Source: Candidula unifasciata
Lineage: Eukaryota; Mollusca; Gastropoda; Stylommatophora; Geomitridae
Direction: 5' to 3'
DNA: 64,000 nucleotides
Assembly: GCA_905116865.2 (NCBI GenBank)
Contig: CAJHNH020008444.1
Location: 1-64,000, forward strand
A program made the position numbers and the translations under genes. Positions within the stretch are counted from its first letter, which is position 1; each line of letters opens with the position of its first letter. The notes below the pieces were generated by a model. The model did no database searches. It was not told the DNA's origin and saw only the letters and a list, made by a program, of their open reading frames with translations. This document shows, piece by piece, positions 1 through 27,600 of the stretch.

Positions 1-2160
1 TTTTCCAGCTTCTAGGGGAACGGGTCCCCCCACCCTTTGCTCCCCCTATGCCAACAAAAAAAACCCCACAGAATGTTTATCACAGTCCCTTTGGAAAGAT
101 TGACAAAATCCCTTTCAGAATATGCACAAGCATACACTGCTTTTAAAACATACGGTAGCCGTCCGAAGTGAACAAAAAAAACCAAAAAAAAAAAAAAAAA
201 CAGTCGATTTTAAGAAATGTGGGTCATCTTTCCCATGGTAGCAAAAGTCACCAACAGTTTATGCCCCCCCGCAAATCAATTTTAACACATAAGGGCACCC
301 CCAAAAATTCCCCGGAGGGACGGGCATCGCGCCTTTTTTCGAATCTACAATTCACACCAATACGTTGGTACAGTTGAAAAAAACACCAAAATTAAATTGC
401 AGCTCACAGTGTCACGCCATGCGTTTAATCAAAAGCGGGGCAAACGAAAAAAAATATCCAGTCTCCAAATGGAACAAAAAATGCTTTGGGCCCACCGTCC
501 GGCCAGAAGCAAAAAAATTTGCCTCGGCTCCAAACGTGGCCCCCTAGGTCCATTTTGACAGGGGGAAAAAAAATGTTTTCAGGGGAGATACTACCTTTCC
601 CAAAAACGTCCAATGTTGAAAACATGTCCTACTCTCCCTTTTGTCGTTCACATAAATTTCCAAAAGGGCACAACCCTTCATCACATTATAAAAAACGACT
701 TCTGCCTTTTTAAAGCCCCGGGGAGGAAAATTTTGCGACCCAGGGGAACGTTGGCTCCAAAGGGCTATTGTCGGGGCCGTGAAGGCTTTTTAGAGTGTTT
801 TAAAAAATGTTGTCAAATCCATTTTTTTCCCGGGGCCCGTCCCTTGATTTGATTTTATTTTCGGAGGTAGGTTTGGATGGTATTTGTTTCTTGCTGCTTT
901 TCTACTGAAAATGGCCAAACCATTTGATCTGCGGTTTCTTGATGAATCTAGTACAAGGTTTAGACGTTTTATTAATTTAAACGTTTCTTTTAAAAAAATA
1001 GACCTTTAAACATGAGAAAGTACAGGGAAAACAGGAGAAATAATTTGATTCACCCACATTAAACGAACTATTGTTTGGGGGACGCCCCGGGGTGTTCTAC
1101 CCTGGAAAAACAAAAGGGGTGCAAGACCACATTAACAGGTTAAAAATCAGCGGTAGGAAAATTTCAACCTGAAGATCCCAAGGAAACCAAAAAGAAAACC
1201 CAAAGCAATTAGTAGACATTTTGCCCCCCTGACACAACCCGTGAATGGTTCTACCCCAAAAAAAGTTAGAGAGTTTTAAAAAATTGGAAGGAGAAACAAA
1301 GAAGATGGTAGGGAATTTACAGAGAAAAAAGAAACCAGATGTCAGAAAGAAGGGGCCCCTTATATACCAAAATTTTCAAACCCTTTTTAAGACATCCAAG
1401 ATAACTATGAGTGCAAAAAAGGGAAAATTTTAATAGATATATTCCAACATTTAAAATACCCGTTTCCCAAAAAAAGGACAAATATCCCAAAGCCCATACA
1501 CGCAAAAAACACCACCGTGAGATAAGTGCCTGGGGAAAAATAGCCAAAACCCAACCATACGAGATTGAGTGAATAATAAAAATACAGGCAAAATTGTGGA
1601 AAAGCACCTTTTACTAGAAATTCCCTCGAGAAAAAAGCAGATCAAGTGGTTTTGGGCCCTTTCGTTAGAATGCAGCAAGATCAAATACCAAACACAAGCA
1701 ATTCACTCAGGGAAGGGCCCAAAAAAAAAGAGCAAGAGGGGGCGACCGCGGAAAAAATGGATCGACAAAATTTAAAGACACTCTACCCTTCACGGGATGA
1801 CAAAAGCCATTGCCGCCAACGGGCAATTTTAGCGCCAAAAAATTCCCCACGACGCTTAACGGCAGAAGTGGTTTATGATGATGATGATGATCTTAATAAA
1901 CTAGGCATTTATTTGTTCATAAATGGTAAGGGTGAATATTTTGAACTGAAAAGAGGGCACCCCAAGCAAGAAACCCTTTCCCCCCCCCCCCCCCCCCCCC
2001 CCGACCCCAAATTTTTTTTAGTTTTAGGGACTAGGGAAAACCTTAGGGAGTATAAGATATAAGTGTAGTCCATTCCGAGAATAAAGTTTTTTTATAAAAC
2101 GGAAAATTGACGTTTTTGGAGTAAGAGGGGTGGGCCGGGCCCTCGGGTAAAAGGGGCAAC
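1..2160. other. Low-quality looking left end with LINE debris
   Basis: Homopolymer runs (A, C, G, T of 4-22) are far more common than in the rest of the window, and recognisable repeat sequence is garbled. Short frames here are not credible genes. A decayed LINE 3' tail occupies 1569-1895. Confidence 0.6.
1569..1895 (+). mobile_element. LINE 3' tail (reverse transcriptase C-terminus)
   Basis: The forward frames read IKWFWALSLECSKIKYQTQA and later KRGRPRKKWIDKI, the usual RWFGHVxRM and GRPKKTW end of non-LTR polyproteins, followed by a (TGA)n tail at 1877-1890. Several frameshifts are present. Confidence 0.7.
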
Positions 2161-2639
2161 CAGTGTACATTGTCGCGTCATCTAACCCGTCATTTCCACC
2201 CGTCAGTTATTGTACCTCTAAATCTGCCATATCATCACACCACAGTCTACAATTCCTTCCTAATGTGATGACACGAGACAGAACTGTCTCACACACACAC
2301 AAAATTAGTTGCCTGTTATTTACAAGACGTTGTAAGTCAACCCTAGTATTTGTGTTACACTACTATGAATATTTTAGTAGTTTGCCATTGATTTCTAAAC
2401 GGTAGACGTTCATCATCATCACTATCTTCTACGCATTCACCGGCTGGTGGAAATACGTCAGCTTTTGGAACCAGATGTTGTTGATGAGCCAAGTCTCCTC
2501 GACGTTTAGATGAACTGAAATGCTGTAGAAATGTTCTTAGAATGCCTTGGACCAAGAAGAAGAAAAACGTTGACATCCTAACTGACCTGAACATCAAGGA
2601 GAACTAGCTCATGGTCAACATCCTGTCCCGACAAAAATA

Positions 2640-3060
2640 ATAATTCTGACATGGGGAGAGAACGGTGATGGAGGATACAGTTTCTGGGAAACGAGGCAAA
2701 GGCCAACCTCCGGGAAAGAGGATACAAGAAATTGAAGATGCACTGATTATGAAAGCACACAGGGCTGGAGAACTGACTAGATTTTTTTTTTTTACGTATC
2801 CAGAAACCATGAGTTGTAAACCCTGGCTCGGTACTATGGATATCGCAACCCTTCGGCATTGATTCCATTATAGGTACCGGTAATCTGGGAGAAATGTGGC
2901 TTTTCTGCCTACCCCCGGGAGTGAACCCGGACCACAAGGAGTTCGTCACCCGGCCGCCGCGAAAGTCAGGTTTAACCAACTTCGCCAGAGAGCCGGGCAA
3001 CTGACTTGATGAAAAGTGACTTGTGTGCATATTGTGAAGAGAGAGTTGTTCTGTGCAGGA
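2640..3060 (+). mobile_element. LINE 3' tail interrupted by a SINE
   Basis: Plus-strand 2665-2782 reads GKRGKGQPPGKRIQEIEDA and KAHRAGELTR, the same tail seen at 62086 and, reversed, at 53050. It continues after the inserted SINE at about 3011. Confidence 0.65.
2783..2998 (-). mobile_element. tRNA-derived SINE with target-site duplication
   Basis: The minus strand starts with a tRNA-like head (A-box-like AAGTTGGTTAAACC, B-box-like GGTCCGGGTTCAC) and ends in an A run (2782-2793). It is flanked by AACTGACTAGAT (2771-2782) and AACTGACTTGAT (2999-3010), a 12-bp duplication with one mismatch. A related copy is at 50536-50735. Confidence 0.8.
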
Positions 3061-4150
3061 CATGCTGATTAACTGTATTTGAACTGTCACCCACAGGGTA
3101 AAATAAATAAAGGCATATTGGAGAATAAAATTAGAGCACTCGCCGAAAAGAATTGGGTGGATATTACAAAATACTGGTTGGGCAAGAAGAATAGTGCTAA
3201 TATTCTGGGTGGAAAAGGATAATATTGCTTATATACTGGTTGGACAAGAGAAATGTGCTGGCTAAGTTCATTCACTAATTTTCAGTTGATTATGTGGATG
3301 CATATTTGACATTTACCAGCTGAAATGTAAGTAGTTTATGTTTCTATGCTGTTCTTTTTTCTCTCCCCCACACTATTCTGAGCTGAAAATTGGACATCCT
3401 AAGAAAGTCAGTCCCCGCCTCCCCTAATACATTATAAAAAAATGAGATTATAAAGATTATATAAGCCTATCAACTGTATAAGCCATACTAATTGATTAAT
3501 ATTAAAATCTTTTTCTCTAGGGTTCTCTTTTAGTTTGTATATGTGTATGTAAATGTTTTATTCTCTAGTTTATTCCTAGAATTTGTGTGGGGAGTACTCG
3601 GGGGATGGCCGGAACACACCCAAAAAACGGGACTGTCAGAGGGAACATGGAACGTATAGTTAGATCAGGGTGTTGACGTCAGCACCTATATGTATTAATC
3701 TGGAGAAGGCATTGGGCCTGTATACGTGTCTTTTGTCAATTCTGCTATTTCAGAAAAATCTTCTTGGGAATGGAATATTGCAGCTTGGATGTCGCATAAT
3801 TAACTGTTGTGACCCGTACTCGACCTCCTTCCTGTTAACCTCAGCCTGGCGACCAGCCAAAATTTGCCAGCAGCAATGTCAGGAGCGTAAGAGAAACAGA
3901 GGGATGTGTGTACAGCCAAGAAAATGTGGATCAGATGTAAAAAATGAATTTGTGCTCTGTCAGGAGTTGACAATTTCCGGTTTTTTACAGAAAACAATGT
4001 AGATTTACACTTAAACCCAGGAGAACTGGAAACATTGTAGAGCTCAACTCTTCACCCCAGGAGAATGGAACTAGCAGATCTAGTGGTTATCTCGTGAGAA
4101 TTTAAAACATCCGTGATCTGTTTACCTTGTGAGAATTCACAAATACCCTT
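3060..4150. other. Intergenic, no gene seen
   Basis: AT-rich sequence downstream of QTRT1. The longest frame (3670-4002 plus) has no recognisable feature and is probably chance. Confidence 0.4.
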
Positions 4151-4400
4151 CTCCTTCTTAGAGTTCATCAGTAGGAAACTCGGGTGGCAATTTCCGCATC
4201 AAATGGGATATGTTCAAAACTGACATAGGCTCCAATGTTATCCAAGCCTAAAAGAGATGACAGGTACTGTCCCGAGAAGTAAAGGCGGCCCACATAATCA
4301 ACCACCAAGTACTGACAGGTCTATAAAACATACAAGTCTAGCATTCAATGCCCAACATGCCAAAGGCATGCAAAGCCTTTTTCACTTTACTACTACTACC
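4150..4400 (+). repeat. SINE body, family A (headless)
   Basis: Contains the family A core (GAAGTAAAGGCGGC, then CACCAAGTACTGACAGGTCTATAAA) shared with 36751-37012, 43063-43312 and 5757-5985. Confidence 0.55.
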
Positions 4401-4424
4401 TCTTCTTCTGCTTCTTTTTCTTCT

Positions 4425-4585
4425 TCTTCTTGTTTACTGGCTGTAAACTCCAGCAGAAAATTCTGGTTTTTCGGCAGCTAATGGACTTTAGTATTGTACT
4501 ACGACAAAGCCAAACTCCAGAAATGAAGGAAAAACTATCAGAACTTTCTGCTGGAGTTTACACCTAGTGAATGCTAAGAAGAAAC
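4425..4585. repeat. Foldback of family B repeat ends
   Basis: GTAAACTCCAGCAGAAA at 4443 is repeated in inverted form (TTTCTGCTGGAGTTTAC) at 4545-4561, so two family B heads face each other. Confidence 0.6.
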
Positions 4586-5000
4586 ACCCAAATGTTCTCT
4601 TTCTGAATAACTTACTAAATTAAAGTGTGGGAACAATACACAATACTGAGTTATGAGTGATGATTTATGAGTTGGATTCTCTTCACAGCACTCAGGACAC
4701 ATCCACAGGTGCTCAGATTCTCCCTTTAACATTTTTATCAGAGCAGTGTGGTTATTAGTGCCAGTTCTGTGCCAGTTGACAAGACTTTGTGAGAATTCGG
4801 TGTGCTTCTCATGCTTGCCAGTGCTGATTTTTACTCCCAATTCTCGTAATCTTAGCAGGGATGTGGAACATCCTCGGAACATCCTATCTCTCTAAGGGAA
4901 TTGACAATGTCAGTGATCTATAGGACGGCCATCTGCAGTTAATGTGGAACCTACCAGTCTGTCAGCTTTTTCATTTTCATCAACACCAGCATACCCTTGA
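4574..5000 (-). mobile_element. LINE fragment, RNase H end
   Basis: The minus strand has ENEKADRLVGS at about 4950 and a later frame with LWMCPECCEENPTHKS. This resembles the RNase H C-terminus ([12 protein letters not shown]) and Cys-rich tail seen also at 44390, 45140 and 51660. It is frameshifted and decayed. Confidence 0.55.
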
Positions 5001-5756
5001 ACAAATATGAAGGTAACTGCACACACAGAAGAGTTTAGCAATGACTCAATCCATTGTCTGTGTAACCAGCCTGTCTAAGATTCTGTGCTCTCACCGCAGC
5101 GGCCGAGATCAATACCGGTTTGGGAACCACCATGCTACCGAGTTTGTGCACAAGTGTCCAGACACCTACCAGCGTCCTATGATAAAATTTCATCAACAAT
5201 GCCACTTACAACATTTGACAATATTTTTGAAACTTTATAGGAAGCTGCTGTGGTGTAACCAGCTTTTCTTTGACAAAAAAAACATCCAAAACAGAGTAAA
5301 ACATCTAAATTTGCGTGGAAAACATCTAGAAAAAAATATCCAAATGGAAAGAGTGACAAATAACATAGCAATTGATATGACTTACCCTATATAATCATGT
5401 CCTTATCTTTACTGAAGTCTGCCTTACAAGATCCACAGGATAAACTTAGCTTGGATGATAAAGTTGAAGTTTCAGATCCAAAATGACTCTGTTATGCTTA
5501 AGCTGTTCCAATTTCTTTTATTACCCAATCAGGGAGCTGATAAGTGAAACAGCCTTTTCCAACTCTTTCAGGCCAAATTTTATTGTCAAGATAGCATTTA
5601 AGAGGTCACATTTCATCCTGTTTCTTAGGTTAGATTTTATAAATTCACTTCAAATGAAAAACATCCAGAAAAACATCTACCATTTAAATGTCAAAACGCC
5701 ATCTAAATGCAAGGAAAAACATCTAAATCTGGATGTAAGACATTTAAAGTGGCAAC

Positions 5757-5985
5757 ACTGGGTGTAACCCGCCTGTGGATCCAAAGGCTGTGGGCCCAAG
5801 TCCTGATGGAGCCAGATTTAAACATAAAAAATGATCTTGGCTCATTCCCTTAAATGGGTAATAGGTAGAGTCCTAGGGATGTTGACCACATCATCCAATG
5901 AGTGCCAACTAGGTCTAGCCCTATATGCCCAGCACACCTAAAGGCGTGGAATTGGGTCTTTTACCTGTACTCTAAAAGGCCTCCA
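5757..5985 (+). mobile_element. tRNA-derived SINE, family A
   Basis: Head remnant GCCTGTGGATCCAAAGG, then TAGAGTCCTAGGGATGTTGACC and CTAGCCCTATATGCCCAGC, ending in AAGGCGTGG. Same order as in the fuller copy at 36751. Confidence 0.65.
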
Positions 5986-6298
5986 GCTAACCGGTATTTA
6001 AAATAGTGCCATGAAACAAAGCAAAGTACTTCCTTAGTGCTCTTCATCTGAGGAAAATAAGAACACACAGCCTCCCTAAAAAGCATGTCATCAAATGCAA
6101 CTACAGGAATGCTGAAATCTGGTGTGTTACACCGAAAGATGCAGCTATTGCAGCCTAGCTGTAAACCACAAACTATCGCGCCAATCATCTTTTTGAGGAC
6201 TAATGCAGAAGAAGAAGAAGAAAAAAGAAAGAAACAGAAAGAAGAAGAAGGCACTAAATGAGAACAACAAAATAAAATGACATATAAAAGCAAGGCAT

Positions 6299-6304
6299 TT
6301 TATT
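6299..6304 (-). other. QTRT1: Poly(A) signal of QTRT1
   Basis: AATAAA on the minus strand, about 75 bases past the QTRT1 stop. It is the first such hexamer I see downstream, so the 3' UTR is probably short. Confidence 0.55.
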
Positions 6305-6377
6305 TTACACCATAAAAAATATCCACTTTACTAAAACCTTCTTGCTGCAACTGTCCAGATTTTTAATGATTTTCTAG

Positions 6378-22755
<16,378 letters not shown>

Positions 22756-23688
22756 GTCCCTTTCCTAGCAGACAATCGTCAAAATTGTTGGCTTCTTTCT
22801 GTTGCTGATTTGATACTGTTTAAAACGTACTTCTTTTCTTTCGCTGACTATGTCAGCGGAAATAGGATTTTCTACTTCTTCTTCGGCGATCTTCAACGTG
22901 ATTGCATGCATTGCTGGATTTAGGTATAAGCTAAATAAGCTACATCTTGGGGCATCACAGTCTACCGGGGTCACAACAAATTCCGATTTTTAATTTATTT
23001 TTTACAAATTAAATTTTCTTTTAGTATATTTTAAATGTAATTAATGTTCGGCGTTGTTCACGTTTCCAGGCCCATAATTAGAGTAACTTCCCTTGCCATT
23101 CATGCCTTCTTAGGTCGCTGGACCTCTCCTATGTTTCGGGGGAGTCAAGTTTTCCTTTCTGTGAGCGGTTTACATGTTGCCTCTTTTATCGTTTTCTTGC
23201 CGCTCGCTTGGGGGATTATTGTCACGTTCTGCTACCTGCGTGTCGGTGCAGGAGTATGGAAACAGCTATATTTTTTTTTATTCCTATGACTATGCTTCTT
23301 GTAACTGCTCTCTTCCTCTCGGGGAAAGTCACTGCCAACGTACTAAGACATACAGAAACATCCCGGTTTCGATAGCTAAGGATTGTGGCGCCTGAAATAG
23401 ACTTACAACAACACAACCTATCACAAATATTTTATACGTCGAGTGAACGCCACACCAAGTCATATCATGACATCCCCTCAACATAGGAGAGGTCCTGCTT
23501 GCTTAGGCTAGTCTACGTTAGAGGGGTGTCACGGTGTACGTTTATCTTCGCAAAGCTTTCTGCGTTGTGCGTTAATCTTTGTTGAGCGAGTAGCACCGCC
23601 GAAATTACGTTTTCACTCGTAAGCAGAAAAGCAATATTTCATGGAACTTTTGAAAGTAAACCTTCCAAAAGTCTACCAAGACAGTTTC

Positions 23689-23768
<80 letters not shown>
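23689..23768. repeat. (AT)n microsatellite, about 40 repeats
   Basis: Uninterrupted alternating AT of about 80 bases in the divergent promoter region. It is self-complementary and could extrude a cruciform. Confidence 0.98.
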
Positions 23769-23770
<2 letters not shown>

Positions 23771-24089
23771 GATGCGAGTTAATGTTTTTCAGTTTTTTGC
23801 TTTAAAAAAAATAATTATTGTGCATGTTTCACATGCATAGAACAACACGGGTTCTGCAAAGTACTTTAATACTCCTTTCTCTCTCTGCAATTAACATGTT
23901 ATTGGTTAGCATATATTGTTTTGCTTCTTGTTTAAAAGCCACGTTTGCCATAGTGATTTTTGTTATAATATCTGCAAGCGTCTTGGGTTAGATGTTTTGA
24001 CTGTTCCACAATAGTTGTATCTATTCACTTGTTTAATAATTTTGCCATTTGCACGTATACCACACTGGAGTCTCTGTCTTGTTTTCCCA

Positions 24090-24282
24090 TTTCCTATTAA
24101 GAGGTATCTCCACCAAACAACAAAACCACCCCAGAAGATATGGTCATTACAACAACAACAACAACAACAAGACAGTAGTCTGGGAAACTAGGATTACCAG
24201 ATTACTGTCTTGTTGTTGTTGTTGTTATGACCATATCTTCTGGGGTGATTTTGTTGTTTGGTGGAGATACCTCTAATAGGAA
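24090..24282. repeat. Long near-perfect hairpin (MITE-like)
   Basis: Arms of about 90 bases: TTCCTATTAAGAGGTATCTC at the left pairs with GAGATACCTCTAATAGGAA at the right, and (CAA)n pairs with (TTG)n, around a loop of about 13 bases. It ends 300 bases before the NUP214 ATG. Confidence 0.9.
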
Positions 24283-24460
24283 ATTGTACCTGCCAGGGCT
24301 GCCAATTGGATTTTGTGTGTGTGTGAAAAACCCAGCTAAGCTGAACAAAAACCCAAGCAATCCACAGGCAAAAAAAAAAAATTTAAAATTTGAACCCAAG
24401 GCCTCAAATAAAAACCCAGATCTGGGGGTAAAAACCCATCATTGGCGGCCTTGGTACTTG
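24283..24460. repeat. Unclassified repeat-like sequence
   Basis: A CA/AAAACCC-rich stretch with (GT)n next to the hairpin. No gene seen. Confidence 0.35.
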
Positions 24461-24581
24461 CACGTTAATGATGTACTCCGGACAGAAGAGATTTCCTATT
24501 CCTGTATCGCGTCTGTTTGAAAGGCGGAGAAGAAATCTTAGAAATCGCAACTTAAACTGAAAGTGAAACATTTGAAGCGAA

Positions 24582-24617
24582 ATGTCGGATAATAGCCCGC
24601 CAGAAAGAGATGTTAGG
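24582..24617 (+). CDS. NUP214: NUP214 exon 1 (start codon)
   Basis: 12 codons, [12 protein letters not shown], with a GTTAGT donor in phase 0. PERDV before DFEF of exon 2 parallels the vertebrate PEREMKDFQF, which fixes the start. Confidence 0.8.
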
Positions 24618-27600
24618 GTTAGTAGACAATTAATGTGTCTTGTGAATTAAATTCGTTTATTCATTTGTCAATTGTGTACAGTACTTTTTTAGTCTGAGTA
24701 GACCGTAGCTTAGCTTGTCGCGATCCTGATCCTCATTTCTTAGATTTCTCATGTCTCATTCATTTAATTAGTACTAAGCATCATCCTCGATACTCTCTCT
24801 CTATTACTTGGTCTCCCTCTCGCCTCTCCCCCCTCCACTCAAGTTTTCCTGTTGTTAGTTGTGCTCTCTCCACTCCAGTTTTTTTTTTCATTAATAGCAT
24901 TAGATTACTTCTTGTACAAACAATCCAATGAATAAAAAAAAACAAACTAACAAGTTAAATCTAATGAATAGAATAGTTAGTTTCACTTTAGAATCAGGCA
25001 AGGAAGATCATCTGTTTCTGAAATGATTGATTGATTATTGTTAGTACATCAGACAGAAGCTGGGTTGTAAATAAATGACTTATTTCACAGTGTATGTTAC
25101 ATCTTATTAAATTAATGTTTAAAAAAAAAAGAAAAAAATTTGATCTACTTCTACCTTCACTTTGTCCTTAAATAACTGCTTCTGTGAACGTGTTTTAATG
25201 GCTCTCCTTCGAACTTCGCCCCCATATTATGGCTGCCAAACAAATAACCTAACAGGGCCTCAGTCGTGTATAAAATGTGGAGTGCCTGCCAAGGAACAAA
25301 TCGCGGCAAAACTAGGATAGCCTCCGAATAACAGGCCAGTATTATCAAGCGCAAACAAATGCTCTAACAGGGTATCAGCGATATGTTAATGGGGGACCTG
25401 TTTCTGTGACTGTGCCGCGCCACCGACAGTATCCCCAACACCGCTACGTGCGGTGGGGATTGGGGCTAAACTAGATGGCTGGGACTTGAAGCGGTACAGG
25501 GGATACACTTGGCCGTGAGTTTAATTTAATCAGAAGAACACAATCCCTAACCTGCGTCAGAGCGGGTAGTCTCCCCACCATCTCGCTATTATCGTGTGTA
25601 TTGTTGTGTTTCTCGAAAGTGTCAGCGGACAGTAATCCTAGTTTTGCTGCAATGTGTTTGTCGGAGGAAGGCCGCATTTTACACATGACTGAGGCCCTGT
25701 TAGGGCATTTGTTTGGCCTCCATAATATGGGGATGAAGTTCAAAGGAGAGCCGTTTTAGTTAGTAAGTACTACATTGATAAGTAAAATTGAAAATAATCA
25801 AATATCCACCTACGCCTTAACAAGCTCACACACACACACACAACTTATTGATTCTTTCATACTTTCAATAGCCCAGTCAGACTAATAGTCTTTTAATTAG
25901 AGTTAGAGAGATTGCCGCTCCGGGGTTATGAATGTACTTCCACTTGTGGCAGCACTGATTTCTTGAATGTCATGATATCGTGGGTGTGTGTGTGTGTGTA
26001 AAAGGAGGGCAGACCTTGACATATATCCTTTGAACTTAGGTGAGTTTTTCCCCTCCTTGTGGATTAAACAAATTTATGACTCTTGTTTTGCAAGGGTGGG
26101 TTAAACTTAGCTAGAACAGTAGTTCATTCTAAATTCAGATATGAACCCAGGCTTGCAGTTCTGATGAGCAGGTATGTTATCCATACTGTACGCCTATAGC
26201 AACAAAAACATTGTTTGAGGTTATTATTAAATTTTGAGTTAACTGGTATAGTCCAACCTAACCTTGATTTTCTATCCGTGAGGGGAAAAAACAGGCTAGC
26301 CTTTAATCAGGTTGCATCTGGCACCTTCGGTATGGACAATTTTTTTTGGAAAGGAGACGGAGCGCGAATGGGAAATCCAAAAGTGCTGTAGTATCTATTC
26401 TTTATTCATTCATGCAACCAAAGCTGTTTTAATGCATGTTTCTTTTTTATTCACACCCCCCCCCCCCCCCCCCCCCCCCCCCTCAGGATTTTGAATTTAT
26501 TCAGCTGTGTAAGTTCAGAGTATCCCCTCCTGGCAGAGATATTTCAGCAAATCGGGGAAAGCTGCTGGCATGTTCTTCCCAGTACGGACTTCTAGTTTAT
26601 GCCACGGAACAAGGTGTGTACTGCTGTTATTGTCATGAACCTTCAGTCTGTGGGTATGAATGTAACTAACTTAGCAACAGCGGATAGTAAGTTAGACTGC
26701 ACATCAGTTAACTGTTTACTGGACAGCGACAGCAGTTCAGAACAAGTTAGCGATACTTGATGCATGAGACATGAGCCACATTTACGCTGTGCCAGGTCAA
26801 GTGACCAGACAGAGAGGACAAAAGCATTTGAAAATTAGGGTGTGAGTTTTGAGTGGACATTTCAACTGTGCATGTTTAAACTTGTCAGTATCAAAGTCTC
26901 AGCACATCAGTCGACCCGTTCGTGCTCCAGCTTGATATCATTGTAAGGAGAAAATGTCAACATGTGAGCTGATCAGTTTGATTGTATGGAAATATGATTG
27001 CCCACATCAGTTTTGTAATATGGGGAATTTCCACATTGAATTTCAAGTGACGTGTAAGGTTAAAAATAGTTTGAGAGAGAAATGCGTGAGAAAACAATTA
27101 CCCGAAGAAGCATGAATTGCAGGAAGAGTGCTCAGGTGACTGCACGAAGGAATAAGAATGAGGTTGAAAGATTGGACGAGATTCCAAAGCAGTGTGTGAT
27201 TTGCAGCCAGAGTGAGAGGTTGTGTTTTGTAAGAGCACGAATGCGACATTGTATAACTGAACAACGTGGAGGAGATTGAATTCTACAAAATGACCACCTA
27301 GCCAGAATCCAGTCAAGTCGACGACAAACCTGATGGTGGAGCTGAACAGCCAGCGGCCAGAGATGCTTGTTTGATGCCTGTACTTGTGGCGCGATTGAGA
27401 TGTGAAGATTTCTAAGGTAACGAACGTGAATGCTTGTAAACAACGGTGAGGAACTTTGTCATTGTTACCTGCTGAATAGTTGGACATGCTAGAGAGTAGC
27501 TGACGGTGACTGGACCGGATTGTCATCTGTGAGTAATAAAGATATAAACCGCGATTATGTCTCCTCAATAACATCTGTGCGCGTCAATTCGTAATATATG

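Larger units (their letters stand above)
22756..24581. promoter_or_regulatory. Shared head-to-head promoter region of QTRT1 and NUP214
   Basis: The two start codons point away from each other across 1.8 kb. I saw no clear TATA box or other core element. The interval holds a stretch without recognised genes (22950-23685), the (AT)40 tract at 23689-23768 and the long hairpin at 24090-24282. Short plus-strand frames near 23044-23395 look like chance. Shared regulation is inferred from layout only. Confidence 0.5.

Noticed and set aside
1245..1433. Lys-rich small proteins at the left end
   Set aside because: The sequence quality is doubtful and A-rich homopolymers create Lys runs.
3670..4002. 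110-codon plus frame
   Set aside because: No recognised domain; mixed low-similarity repeat sequence; no sign of an exon.
22956..23416. Small genes in the promoter region (81-codon plus frame at 23044)
   Set aside because: No homology, no splice context, overlapping frames on both strands; short frames of this length are expected by chance.
27043..27574. 158-codon minus frame
   Set aside because: Overlaps several other frames; the region looks like a non-coding element end, and no domain is recognised.
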